This document shows, piece by piece, positions 23,674 through 34,223 of a DNA stretch of 64,000 nt (its first letter is position 1; each line of letters starts with the position of its first letter). The notes under the pieces were generated by a model. That model did no database searches. It saw only the letters and a list, made by a program, of their open reading frames with translations, and was not told the origin of the DNA. A program made the position numbers and the translations under genes. Source of the stretch: Monomorium pharaonis (taxonomy: Eukaryota > Arthropoda > Insecta > Hymenoptera > Formicidae); the NCBI RefSeq assembly GCF_013373865.1, contig NC_050467.1, positions 35,449,132-35,513,131 on the forward strand, given 5' to 3'.

Positions 23674-24149
23674 ACGACGGACCTTCCTTTATTCCACTTA
23701 CCTCGGCAGTAGATAAAGGGGCGCTCTCTCTCTTTTTGGGCTACCTGCTGGGCCGGCAATACCCTGGGATATGAGAGCTAGGGTTGATTCAATTATTAGC
23801 GGGAGCGTCCCAGATGCGCACAGTAATAAACGGACACAGTAAGCTGAATGAAACGGACACAGTAACAAACGGACACAGACCAAACGGACACAGTAATAAA
23901 CGGACACAGTAACAAACGGACACAGACCAAATGCGCACAGAGCGAAACGGACACAGTGCAAAACGGACACAGTAACAAACGGACACAGACCAAACGGACA
24001 CAGTAATAAACGGACACAGTAACAAACGGACACAGACCAAATGCGCACGGACCAAATGCACACGGACCAAATGCGCACACTGCACATGCGCACACTGCAC
24101 GTGCGCACGGACCAAATGCAATCCATGTACATTGCAAGCAGAGTAAAGT

Positions 24150-24260
24150 CCACATAGGTTAGCGACTTGGACGGGGTGGGTGCGGGAGGGGGGCCGAAGG
24201 CCCCCCTTGCACTCCCCCGTGTGTGTGTGTGTGTGCGCGTGCAAAGCATTCACTGCATCA
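24150..24260 (+). repeat. conserved block of the minisatellite family: GC hairpin plus GT tract
   Basis: AGGTTAGCGACTTGGACGGG, GTGGGTGCGGGAGG, then the hairpin GGGGGGCCGAAGGCCCCCC, TTGCACTCCCC, (GT)n and GCAAAGCATTCACTGCATCA. Related blocks at 44884-44930, 48305-48500, 50208-50370 (inverse) and, more loosely, 46425-46480 and 50590-50680. Confidence 0.7.
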
Positions 24261-24265
24261 CATAT

Positions 24266-24423
24266 CCCAGCAAACACAAAGTTACATGTAACGTGCCTGT
24301 TAGTTATAATTTCCCACTCAACAATGTAATTGTAATATAACACGTGTGTTATATTACAATTACATTGTTGAGTGAGAAATTATAACTAACAGGTACGTTA
24401 CATGTAACTTTGTGTTTGCTGGG
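24266..24423. mobile_element. 158 bp palindromic MITE, copy 2
   Basis: Complete copy of the 12503-12660 family, flanked by TAT. It sits in the middle of the GGACACAG foldback. Confidence 0.8.
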
Positions 24424-24830
24424 TATGGATTTGCGACTTTCCGTGTATGCATTTGGTCTGTGCGCATGTGCAGTGTGCGCATTTGGTCTGTGTCCGTTTC
24501 GCACTGTGTCCGTTTCGCTCTGTGCGCATTTGGTCTGTGTCCGTTTCGCACTGTGTCTGTTTCGCTCTGTGCGCATTTGGTCTGTGTCCGTTTGTTACTG
24601 TGTCCGTTTCGCACTGTGTCCGTTTGTTACTGTGTCCGTTTATTACTGTGTCCGTTTGGTCTGTGTCCGTTTGTTACTGTGTCCGTTTCATGCTATAGAG
24701 TAAGCTTACCCAAGACCTTTGAGTTAGAACTCCGCATAGAGGAGTAAACCCAGTTATTTTGTCCAAATGTCTTACAACAGCTAATAAGAGTGAGTCCCAG
24801 ATGCGCACAGTAATAAACGGACACAGCAAG

Positions 24831-24945
24831 CTGAGGCCTATGTTTGTCTCTTGCAAGCTTCTGATTTGTTATTTCGTCCCCCTCCATTCACGGAGGACGA
24901 AATAACAAATCAGAAGCTTGCAAAAGAGACAAACATAGGCCTCAG
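24831..24945. mobile_element. 115 bp near-perfect hairpin MITE
   Basis: CTGAGGCCTATGTTTGTCTC through TTATTTCGTCC is inverted after a short loop (CCCTCCATTCACG). Preceded by a single minisatellite unit (24796-24826). Confidence 0.7.
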
Positions 24946-25179
24946 GTGTAGTACCTCTCACTCTAAAGCAGGCGCGCGCTTGCCCATCGCAATGCTCAGT
25001 CCATTCTATATGTCGATGCTCTATAGTAGCAAGAGTGACAATGACTTACGAGTAACAAGAGTGGTAATAAGGGCGATAAAATCAGAATAGTAGTAAGGTA
25101 GTAGCAACTATGGATAGTTCTGGCAACAATATGATAACCTTTTAATAAAGATTATAAAATAGTCATGACAATAAACTGA

Positions 25180-25187
25180 TAATTGAG

Positions 25188-25251
<64 letters not shown>

Positions 25252-26186
25252 TGTGATAAATTAGCAGTTACAAAGTCTTAGTGAAATTATAAATGATAAT
25301 ATCAATAGAATAACTGTTTAATAGTTGAATAATAATAATGATAATTGAAAATTGGTAACTCCAACGGTAAAGATTATAAGGCCGTAATGGTAATAAGATA
25401 ACAGTTGAATAGCGATAATAATAATAATAATAATAGCGAAGTTGGCAATTGTGAGAGCTCAATAAAATTGTAACTAGTAATGACGAGATTGATTGGTGGT
25501 TGGATAATAATAAAGATAGTCGCAACAAAATTAGCAGTTACAAGAGTTCAGTAAGATCGTACACATAATAATGACAATTTAATAATTAGTTGATAGTTGA
25601 ATAATAATTATAATAATAGTTGAAAGTTGATAACTTAAATAATAAGGATTGTAAATCAATAATAATAATAAGATGATAATTAAATAATAATGATGATCGC
25701 GACGAAATTAGCGACTACAAGAGTTCCGTAAAATCATAAATAATAGTGGCAGTAAAATAGCTGGTTGGTAGTCAAACAATAATCCCAGCAAACACAAAGT
25801 TACATGTAACGTGCCTGTTAGTTATATGTTCTCACTCAACAATGTAATTGTAATATAACGCACGTGTTATATTACAATTACATTGTTGAGTGGAAAATTA
25901 TAACTAACAGGCACGTTAGTTGTAACTAAAAGTCGACAACTATAGTAATAAAGATTATAAATCAACAATAGTAATAAGATAATAATCAAATAGCAATAAT
26001 AATAATAATAACTGAAAGTTGGTATCTTCAATAATGATAATTCAATAATAATAATGTAAATCAATAATAATAATAATATTGCAATTAAATAGTAATGATA
26101 ATACTTGCAACAGAACTAGCAATAATAATGTCAATAAGATAACTGTTTGATAATATAATAATAATAATGGTAACCGCAAGTTAGTA
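25180..26186. repeat. TAA/AAT-rich low-complexity tract
   Basis: A pure (AAT)n run at about 25195-25252 is followed by ~900 bp of degenerate AATAATAATAAGAT / GATAATTGAA sequence with recurrent TAGTTGATAATT and GTTACAAGAGTTC. Interrupted by the MITE at 25794. No gene. Confidence 0.7.
25794..25930. mobile_element. 158 bp palindromic MITE, copy 3 (right end lost)
   Basis: Intact from CCCAGCAAACAC through GCACGTTAG; the final ~25 bp are replaced by unrelated sequence. Confidence 0.75.
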
Positions 26187-26469
26187 CCCAGTAAACACAT
26201 TTTATAGCGGCAATATAACATAAAAGTTACATGTAATTTAACATTGTTATTCTTGTGATATGTAGGTGCTATATGACATGGAAATAACCTGTTACGTAAT
26301 ATTTGTTATACGCAAGTGATCTAGCTGTTATACATCGTTTTGGCGTTACAGTTATTTAACAAAAATTGTATAATCGTAACATAACACGTTCGTATCAATG
26401 TTATTACGGAACAATGCGTCGCAGTTGACTCAGAAATCAGACATTATAACATCCTGAATGACAGATCTA

Positions 26470-26953
26470 TTTAATAATAAAAAAAATTATTATAAAGATA
26501 ATGTTTTCAAAAATAACGGTTTGTCTACAATTACTGCGCACAAAAAATGCACAAAATCTAAATTCATCATGTGCTGAACAAAAACAGAATAATAAATGTA
26601 TACTATTCAATTTTTCTTAGAATTATGATCTATATAGTTAACCATCTAATTAATCATTTGAACGCTTCAAAGATTAGTGCTAAATAGATCGCAATTTCCA
26701 TCAAATTATTAAGGTTATGGAAAAAGATAAATTTAACAATGAAATTAATAAGTAAATAAATTAATGCTATTTATTTTTAATATGTTTTGCAAAATTTAAT
26801 TGCTTTTATAAAAAATAATATAGTCGCGTCAGTTTACATATAGGTATATGTAGACAATAACAAGTACCTATATCGATGAGTCAAATTGGCGTAGCAGGTA
26901 GAGTACAAGGTTCGTGATCCTAAGGTCCCGGGTTCAAACCTAGCAGCGGCAAG
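26470..26953 (+). repeat. ~480 bp repeat ending in a tRNA-like sequence, copy 1
   Basis: Collinear with 28925-29366: shared ATAATGTTTTCAAAAATAAC, GCACAAAAAATGCACAAAAT, TAATTGCTTTTATAAAAAAT and the tRNA-like terminus. The order is the same and divergence is modest. Confidence 0.65.
26881..26951 (+). ncRNA. tRNA-like sequence (SINE head or fossil), copy 1
   Basis: TGGCGTAGCAGGTAGAG (26887-26903) fits an A box and GGTTCAAACC (26931-26940) a B box, 33 bp apart. The T-stem and acceptor stem do not pair properly and there is no poly-T just after it, so it is not a convincing functional tRNA gene. It is more likely a tRNA-derived SINE part. Confidence 0.45.
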
Positions 26954-27113
26954 TAAGAATAAAATAAAGAATAACATAATTTAAATTTAATTAATTAATA
27001 AAAATTTATTCTAAATGTAGTATGTGCTGTTGGTAAAAATAATTTTTAAAAAATGAAATTTTTATTTTATTTTATTTTTCTTTGTAACTGTTGTGTAACG
27101 GTTCCCCTACAGC

Positions 27114-28123
27114 ATGAAATATTGCTGCAACGTTGCAGAAATATTGCAATAGTGCATAATATAACCAATATTGCAGAAATATTGTAGCAATATTACAAAT
27201 ATAATATTCCCTAGCAAATGTTGCACAATATTGCAGCAATATTACAAATGTAATATTTCTTAGCAGATGTTGTGCAATATTGTAGCAATATTACAAATGT
27301 AATATTTCCTAACAGATATTGCACAATATTGTGGCAATATTATATTGCAACCGTGCAAAATTTATTTTTGTATAATCCGTATTTCTTAATCTAGAACTAA
27401 CAATAAGTAATATTTTACATAGTTTTAAGGGACAAATAAAAAAATAGAGCAGGATATTTTTATTTTAAATTTTTATGTAAGATTAGAGCTAAAAGATACA
27501 TAGATGTGCAACAAATTCTGTAATCACGACAGCGTTGCGTCCCATACTAGATTGAGTGAAGCAAGTCCAGAAGATGTTCACTCTGACTTATATATATAAT
27601 ACATTAATTAAACATGTGTGAACCATACATGCATGTGTAATTCTAGCATATAAATTGATCAGGATGGGCATTTTCTGGACTTGCTCCATTTTAATGCTTA
27701 CTTAAATCTAGAATGGAACGATATTCGATATCCGTTGGTGTATGTTAATTTAATTAATTACTTTTTTAATTAATAATTTTTTTAATTATTGTGCCGTAAC
27801 GGTATGACAATAAATTCATTTTCCGTTTTTCGTATAATACACATCTTACATATTATTTGATTAATTTAACCACCTGCAACATTTCTTTCATATTGCGCAT
27901 TAACGTTTCAGAAATATTACAGCAATCTTACAAGAAATATTGCAGCAATATTGCTGAAATATTACAGAAATCTTACGGGGAATATTGCAGACATATTGCA
28001 CAATATTGTTTTGGAGCGGACATAGGAATATTGCTGCAATATTGCAGCAATATTTTCTGCAATATTCCAATCTTGCAAAATAATATTTCTGCAACGTTGC
28101 AGCAATATTTCATGCTGTAGGGG
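27114..28123. mobile_element. CCCCTACAGCATG element with AATATTGCAGCAATATT vocabulary
   Basis: Ends CCCCTACAGCATGAAATATT and the inverse CATGCTGTAGGGG, with TT on both sides (27112-27113, 28124-28125). Both arms are strings of degenerate AATATTGCAGCAATATT and GTTGCAGAAATATTGC. The centre (27440-27850) is AT-rich and holds a weaker foldback (27531-27722, CAAGTCCAGAA / TTCTGGACTTG). ~1010 bp, no coding sequence. Open frames in the arms are products of the palindrome. Confidence 0.8.
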
Positions 28124-28258
28124 TTAGATGACATGTAATTATAACATGTTATATTGCTGAGTCGGAAATTGTAACTTACATGTAAGTTACGTGTAATTTC
28201 AGAGTAACGTAACCTGTTATATTCGGTTACATTGCTGTTACACTGCTGCTATATTACT

Positions 28259-28895
28259 CCCAGACAACACGCTTGTCAGAATGAAAACTTTAAGAGAACT
28301 TTTTTAAGAAAACATTTAGATATCTTGGAAATGATGTCAAAATGGTAACATTTACCAGAGACGTCTACTAAGAGAGGTCTTTAAGATATCTCATTGAAGA
28401 GTCTTACTTAAGTTTCTTGAAAATGTTATCCTTATGACATCAGTTAAATGATATCAGCTTGGTATCTCATAAAAGATATCACAATGCTGTCCGATTTTTG
28501 AGCCGTCCATGCGCGTCGTAGTTGACTCAGAAATCAAACAACACTAAGAGGTCTTTGAGATATCTAATTGAAGAGTCTCATTTAAGTTTCTTGAAAATGT
28601 TATCTTTATAGCATCAGCTAAATGATATCAGCTTGATGTCTCATAAAAGATATCACAATGCTGTCCGATTTTTGAGCCGTCCATGCGCGTCGTAGTTGAC
28701 TCAGAAATCAGACAACACTAAGAGGTCTTTGAGATATCTAATTGAAGAGTCTCATTTAAGTTTCTTGAAAATGTTATCTTTATAACATTAGCTAAATGAT
28801 ATCAGCTTGATGTCTCATAAAAGATATCACAATGCTGTCCAATTTTTGAGCCGTCCATGCGCGTTGTAGTTGACTCATAAATTAGATAACATTAT
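28259..28895. repeat. CCCAGACAACAC element end plus ~3 tandem 174 bp units
   Basis: Left end CCCAGACAACACGCTTGTCA. From about 28370 a unit with GAGGTCTTTGAGATATCTAA and ATAAAAGATATCACAATGCT repeats exactly every 174 bp (GTCCGATTTTTGAGCCGTCC at 28489, 28663 and, with one change, 28837). The motif GATATC/AAGATATC is the local palindromic vocabulary. No right CCC end was found. Confidence 0.7.
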
Positions 28896-28924
28896 AATAT
28901 CTTAAATGAGAAATCCATTTGATA

Positions 28925-29366
28925 TTATTTAAAAATTATTATAAAAATAATGTTTTCAAAAATAACGGTTTGCCTACAATTACTGTGCACAAAAAATGCA
29001 CAAAATCTAAATTTATCATGTACTAAACAAAAACAGAATAATAAAAACCATCTAATTAACCATTTGAACGCTTCAAACTATTAATGCTAAAAATAGATCG
29101 CAATTTCTATCAAACTATTAAGGCTATAAAAGATAAATTTAACAATATGAAATTAATAAGTAAATAAATTAATGCTATTTATTTCTAATGTTTTGCAAAA
29201 TTTAATTGCTTTTATAAAAAATAATATAATTGCGTCAGTTTGTAACATATTAGTATTATATGTATAAGACAATAACAAGTACCCATATCGATAAGTCAAA
29301 TTGGCGTAGCAGATAGAGTACAAGGTTCGTCATCCTAAGGTTCCGGGTTCAAACCTACCAGCGGCA
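28925..29366 (+). repeat. ~480 bp repeat ending in a tRNA-like sequence, copy 2
   Basis: Matches 26470-26953; the right side is cut by the element starting at 29368. Confidence 0.65.
29296..29366 (+). ncRNA. tRNA-like sequence, copy 2
   Basis: A-box-like TGGCGTAGCAGATAGAG (29302-29318) and B box GGTTCAAACC (29346-29355). Several differences from copy 1, including the would-be anticodon (GTC against GTG), show no sign of constraint. Confidence 0.4.
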
Positions 29367-29367
29367 A

Positions 29368-29942
29368 CCCAGACAGCACCAGATATCGTACGAATATTAT
29401 ACTCTCATACGTAATGTACTGTGATCATACCGAATATACGTAAAACATTCATATATAACGTCTCAGTAGAATGTCATTTTGATATATCTTCAAGATAAAC
29501 TTAGAATATAGCGACTGAACTTCGCAACTCCTACTGAATATACTGAGATTATATCTAATATACTCAAAACATCCGTAAAATATCCTATGATATATCTCAT
29601 GTATATCTATCGCATATTTCCAAAATATCCGCGTAATATCGAAAGTGAATCATGTCAACGCTATCTATGATCTGTAACGTTACGCATTTTCGTCTGCCGT
29701 GTGATGCAGACACGTGGTGAAGTGTAGGGTGTGAACGTGCGAACACGAACTCACGGACAACGTGGTTTTCTCAGGAATTACGCCCAGATAACTCTGGTAT
29801 GTACATAAGATATAATATTGTAACGTAAACTATAATAATATATATATATTGTATATATACATATATTATTTAGGTTATAACCTACAATTATCTGAGCATA
29901 ATTTCCCAAAGCACCCCAGCGTATTCAACAGATATTACGCTT
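29368..29942. mobile_element. CCCAGACAGCAC element, copy 2 (left ~60%)
   Basis: Nearly identical to 19488-20063, then cut at GATATTACGCTT by the insertion at 29943. The right ~370 bp is not found on the other side, so the junction also involved a deletion or recombination. Confidence 0.8.
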
Positions 29943-31079
29943 CCCATACAGCACAAAGCTCCGATTAAGCTCCCAGGGAGTTCATTTTGCTGAGCTCCCG
30001 AGGAGCTTACAAAATTCGACAAAACAAGCTCCCAGGGAGTTCGTTTTGCTGAGCTCCCGAGAAGCTTACAAAATTCGACAAAACAAGCTCCCAGGGAGTT
30101 CATTTTGCTGAGCTCCCGAGAAGCTTACAAAATTCGACAAAACAAGCTCCCAGGGAGTTCATTTTGCTGAGCTCCCGAGAAGCTTACAAAATTCGACAAA
30201 ACAAGTTCCCAGGGAGTTCGTTTTATTGAGTTTCCGAGAAGCTTACAAAATTCGACAAAACAAGCTGCCAGGGAGTTCATTTTGCTGAGCTCCCGGGGAG
30301 CTTACAAAATTCGACAAAACAAGCTCCCAGGCAGTTCGTTTTGCTGAGTTTTCAAGAAGTTTACGAAATTCGACAAAACAAACTCCCAGAGATTGAACAT
30401 ATCGGGTAAATTAATGTACTGCATGTATAGTCATATAGTCGCGAGTAGTTCGCAAGATCGCCACTAGGCGAAGGCACGGCGCTCCTTTTCGTAAGAAAAT
30501 TTACTCCAAAAGGCTTATAAAAGAAAACCATCACTCACGGCTTACCTAGCAATTAGTACTTCACTAGCTGCAAAGTGTAGTATATATTGTTTTTGTTACA
30601 CGAAGAGAGTTCGTGGGCCTTTGCAACTCAGAGAGAGCAAAAGGGGGAAATTATAAAAATAAAATTTTTTACGGCAGCTCCTATGTCCGTTTTGAGAGCT
30701 CCCTGAGAGCTTTATTTAAGCTGGCAGGGAGTTCAGAAATAATGTTTTGAGAACTCCCTGCGAGCTTCAAAATAATTCCCGTGAGGCTTCTATATAAGCT
30801 CCCTGATAGCTTCATCTAAGCTCTCAGGGAGCTCCCAAAAGCGGACATAAAAGCTCCCGAGAAGCTTATATAGAAATTTCCCAAGAATTATTTTGAAGCT
30901 CGCAGGGAGCTCTTAAAACATGATTTATAAACTCTCTGCGAGCTCAAATGAAGCTCTCAAGGAGCTCTCAAAAGCGGACATAGCAGTTCCGTGCGAATTT
31001 TTTGGAAGCTTAAATGAAGCTTATGAAAAATTTTGTGAGCTCCTCGGGAGCTCCCCGAGAGCTCCCCGTGCTGTATGGG
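29943..31079. mobile_element. CCCATACAGCAC element with AGCTCCC vocabulary and 59 bp tandem array
   Basis: Ends CCCATACAGCACAAAGCTCC and GAGCTCCCCGTGCTGTATGGG. The left arm (29955-30395) holds about seven copies of a 59 bp unit (AAGCTCCCAGGGAGTTCATT ... AAAATTCGACAAAAC) at a constant period. The right arm (30680-31060) carries less regular AGCTCCCTGAGAGCTT palindromes. The centre (30400-30660) is unique sequence. No coding capacity. Left neighbour: a cut copy of 19488-20435; right neighbour: a cut palindromic MITE. Confidence 0.8.
29955..30395 (+). repeat. 59 bp tandem repeat, ~7.5 units
   Basis: CTTACAAAATTCGACAAAAC recurs every 59 bp from about 30007 to 30365. Units are nearly identical in the middle and drift at the right edge. 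Confidence 0.85.
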
Positions 31080-31080
31080 A

Positions 31081-31217
31081 TGTAACGTGCCTGTTAGTTA
31101 TAATTTCTCACTCAACAATGTAATTGTAATATAACACACGTGTTATATTACAATTACATTGTTGAGTGGGAAATTATAACTAACAGGCACGTTACATGTA
31201 ACTTTGTGTTTGCTGGG
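31081..31217. mobile_element. 158 bp palindromic MITE, copy 4 (left end lost)
   Basis: Runs from TGTAACGTGCCTG to GTTTGCTGGG; the first ~22 bp are missing at the junction with the preceding element. Confidence 0.75.
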
Positions 31218-32023
31218 TACTCTTCTGAGCGCTTTCTTCCCAGAAGGATTTTTGAGCTTCTGAATTCGTATTTTTAAGTTCGAGGTCGTATAATATCTAC
31301 ATAACGACGTATGCAGTTCCTTACAACAGACCCTCAGCGTGTTAGCGACTTTGTATATTTTCAGGTCATTTTATAATGACTTTAGCGTATTTCAAAGTCG
31401 TTCAAGATTGTCATGAGTGCTTGGTCTCGATATGTCGAAAGTATAACTATTATACTTTTCGTCATATTGGAATATCGTCTTAGATTGCAGATTTATTATT
31501 GGGTCATAAGGATTTGGAAAGATAATGGAGAAGGAGAAATAGTCGATTGTCGAGAGGTTTAGGATGAGTCATCAAGGGAGTGGTTCTAGTGAGAATCTGT
31601 ATAGAGTCAAGGTTCCGAAGTAATAAGTTCCAATGGCTTCTCTTTGATGGAGAAGTCCCTCCTTTTGTTATTATAAGAGCGAGATCCAATAATATTTAAT
31701 AGTTTGAATTAGGTCCAAAATTATAGTATCTAGGGATTTATTATTTTGCCTTCTGAACGTGGTCATCCGAGTTTGATCGTATTTCTTAGGTTTGTTCTTT
31801 TAGATAGAAGACATTAACGTGCGTTACTTATAAGGAAGGTTAGTTCTGTTAGTAAAATAGGTTATATAGAGGAGAAGTGACATCCTTGCGAGAATCTGAC
31901 TCCTTTAGTCCTGAAACAGAGGAACATAGCTGAGTTTTTAAAGAAAAGGAAAAAGAAAAAAAAAAGAAAATTTTAAGACGACGTCACAATGGACACGGTT
32001 TCGCTTGGTATTGCCAGTCCATG
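31218..32023. other. non-coding spacer
   Basis: Nothing recognised. A purine-rich run lies at 31940-31975. Possibly upstream flank of the gene at 32951. Confidence 0.4.
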
Positions 32024-32166
32024 GCCAGTATTCATAGTCGGATCTTATATTTAAGATCATCTTAAGTACTGTCTTAAGATGCCATCAGCCAATCACAGAG
32101 CTGTATTAGCATCTTAAGATATTGCTTGAGACGATCTTGAAATAAGATTCGACTATGAATACCAGC
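32024..32166. mobile_element. 143 bp foldback MITE (TATTCATAGTCG)
   Basis: GTATTCATAGTCGGATCTTA is inverted as AAGATTCGACTATGAATACC at the right end. The inner arm repeats ATCTTAAG. A half copy is at 18710-18760. Confidence 0.65.
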
Positions 32167-32187
32167 CCATATCTATAAGGTCTATGG

Positions 32188-32270
32188 GTGCAACAAGTTA
32201 GAATGAAAAAAAATATATTTGTCTCACTTTAACTTATTGCACCAGTGCATCAGTGCAGCTAAAAAGAACA
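32188..32270. mobile_element. diverged copy of the 57833-57941 MITE
   Basis: TGCAACAAGTTAGAAT and AACTTATTGCACCAGTGCAT correspond to the inner arms of that palindrome; the outer left end is missing. Confidence 0.5.
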
Positions 32271-32950
32271 GGCCAAAAGATGGAATGACATTCTGGTGTA
32301 TCTGGCTGCATCCGTTGCGAATTTAAGAACGCACCCATGTGTGAGGGCCTTGACAGGTTTCCTAACCTGAATATTTATCAACTTTAACGATTAATATCTC
32401 GCTTCCCGGGGCAGAGCGATACTTTTTTCTGCCAGATTCGTTCGTTTGAAGAAGAAACACGTCGAATGAGCATAATTTTATCGATTTTTAAAGATATGCC
32501 CCTAAACTGAACAATTATCAAATAAGGAAAAAAACCACCTACAGTAGAAAGTTACAAATATATGAAGTGAAATATCAAAAATAAGTGTCACGAGTGTCGT
32601 ATATTCATCAATCGATGTAACACATTAAACTAAAAAAAAAAACCAACGATTAATCTCGCTTTCGCGACTTATTTCTGTGGAATAGATTCTCTCATTTTCT
32701 GCAGAAACGTGTCTAATGAGCATGATTTTATCAATATTGGAAGTAAATCTGCTGATCTAACTAAACTTGAAATTGAATAATTACCAAAGCTTATAAATTG
32801 TAGATACATACAATCAGTTTTTCTATTTGTTTACTGCAATGCATTTCTAGGATAACAGTGCTGCTGACTTTTTCGCAAATAAAATTAAGAAATCAATAGT
32901 TTTTATACAATCTAAATTGATCATTAGCAAGGTAAATATAAATAAATGAG
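32271..32950. other. 5' flank of the gene, with a possible short upstream exon
   Basis: A good acceptor-like tract ends TGCATTTCTAG at 32850. The next 81 bp (32851-32931) are open in one frame and end in a donor-like AAG|GTAAAT. This could be 5' UTR of the exon starting further on, or a 27-codon exon joined to an acceptor at 33052 (ATACAG). In the latter case the phase also fits, and the first 34 codons of the 32951 frame would be intron. I cannot decide between these. Confidence 0.35.
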
Positions 32951-34223
32951 ATGGATTTGCACAATCGTTATTTGGGTTTCCCAACAACGAATATTTTGCT
33001 TTTGCAAACATATTTGAGCGAGTCTAAGAGCAGTGTACGTCATTTAATACAGTCTTACAGTTATGAAATGAGTAAAGAAGAATTGGATACAGATAAACTT
33101 GAGTTCTGTCGACTGTTATTGTGTCAAGAATATCAACTTGTATTTCTCAAGACAGAGAAAGGCAAAAATAGAAAGTGTATGTTAACTAATATGAGAACTG
33201 CTGACATAGAGGAGCATTGCCTTCCCAGTATAAAAACAATTTTTCCAACCAATTGCTCACGCAGTACCTCGCAAATCTCACTCCTATGTGACATAATGAT
33301 ACTACAAATGATACTGTATTGTGACATTAGCTCAGTGAAACAACATCTGAAAGATTTCCTTAGCTCAAGCGATGCTTATATTTCAACCAGCAATTTTAGG
33401 ATCATGTACATGAAGATATTACAATATTTCTTAGAATTTCTGTGCTTGTACAAATTTCACGCCATCAGTGTGGAAGAGAGCAACAAGTTGGAGGATCTCA
33501 GTCAGATGTACTTGGAGTTTATAAAGTCATGGTTGAAATTAAAGGAGGACTCTGAATGGAGATTGTTTGCCTTGATGTTTCCCAAATTGGTAGAGGTTTT
33601 TACCCCTAGTTGTATTGCATTTCCTCTGTGGGACCACCTCTTATGCAAAGTAATTGATTTAAAGGAAACTCTCACTGGGCTAAGTATTATGGCAGATGTA
33701 TATTTTACACCATCAGATTCAAAAAATTATACACATATATATAACAACATTTACTGTTCGAATACATTTTGGTTGTTTATATTAAGAGGATTGCGATTGC
33801 CCTTGCAACAGTATCGCAAGCAGGCTTTATACATAATGAAAAAGGCAGTCAATTCTATGAGCAAAAATGTCATATTAAATTTTGCACATGCGAATTTAAT
33901 GAAAGCGCAAATCACACCATTTATCTGCAACAAATCTGATGCATCGATAGATCACATTAAGGAGAGATTCTTCATGTTGTATGAAACATTAGAGGAGAAA
34001 CAAGAGCACTTGATAACGCCAGTTTTATCTCATGTAGTTGCTCTAGTAAAAGTAAACAAAGAGCATAGAATCTGTGATTGTTTTAACGTTGTCTGGCTGC
34101 AGTGTATTTTTGAAAAGATTCTACTGCATGAAAATAATTCCATCGCAAAATGGGGTGTGTCGCATGTTTGCGAACTAGATGATGACACTGTATTTGATGA
34201 TCGCTTTCTCGAGTTATTTGTAG
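32951..34223 (+). CDS. TARBP1/Trm3-like tRNA 2'-O-methyltransferase, exon A (HEAT-like region)
   Basis: A 424-codon open exon with normal codon use, the largest host-type coding block on the plus strand here. The translation is helical and leucine-rich, without low complexity. FWLFILRGLRLPLQQYRKQA (about residues 274-293) and SIAKWGVSHVCEL (about 397-409) recall the helical-repeat region of TARBP1, the animal homologue of yeast Trm3, which methylates the ribose of G18 in tRNA. Identification is by eye. The first ATG (32951) follows an in-frame TAA at 32939, but the true start may be upstream or different (see 32271-32950). The exon ends at a strong donor, GTAG|GTAAGAT (34223/34224), leaving one base of a split codon. 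The next exon supplies the matching two bases. Confidence 0.65.

Larger units (their letters stand above)
23812..24700. repeat. GGACACAG minisatellite foldback
   Basis: The left arm (23812-24115) is a tandem array of a ~12-14 bp unit, AAACGGACACAGTAAC / ACCAAATGCGCACAG, on the plus strand. The right arm (24435-24695) carries the inverse (TGTGTCCGTTTGTTACTG). Between them lie the conserved hairpin block (24150-24260) and a palindromic MITE (24266-24423). Open frames through the array read as cysteine/leucine-rich repeats in every frame of both arms and are artefacts of the repeat. The first unit (TCCCAGATGCGCACAGTAAT) recurs at 24796. Confidence 0.75.
26187..28258. mobile_element. CCCAGTAAACAC element with GTTACATGTAAC vocabulary, interrupted
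   Basis: The left end CCCAGTAAACACATTTTATA (after TA) is mirrored by CTGCTGCTATATTA at the right (to ~28258). Motifs TTACATGTAA, AATATAACA and TAACCTGTTA fill 26200-26420 and 28130-28250. The middle contains a repeat with a tRNA-like end and a second CCC element (27114-28123). The right terminus is truncated or replaced. Confidence 0.45.

Noticed and set aside
23812..24700. CRISPR-like array of short repeats
   Set aside because: Units are 12-17 bp, degenerate, directly adjacent without spacers, and in an arthropod-type genome; this is a minisatellite.
23698..24747. Several overlapping open frames with cysteine/leucine/valine repeats on both strands
   Set aside because: They read through the GGACACAG minisatellite in all frames because the unit lacks stops. 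There is no domain, and the same residues appear in mirror frames.
26881..26951. Functional tRNA gene
   Set aside because: A and B boxes are plausible but the T-stem and acceptor stem do not pair, a poly-T terminator is lacking, and the second copy differs at the anticodon.
27857..28120. Asparagine/isoleucine/tyrosine-rich frames on both strands
   Set aside because: By-products of the AATATTGCAGCAATATT palindrome repeats in a transposon arm.
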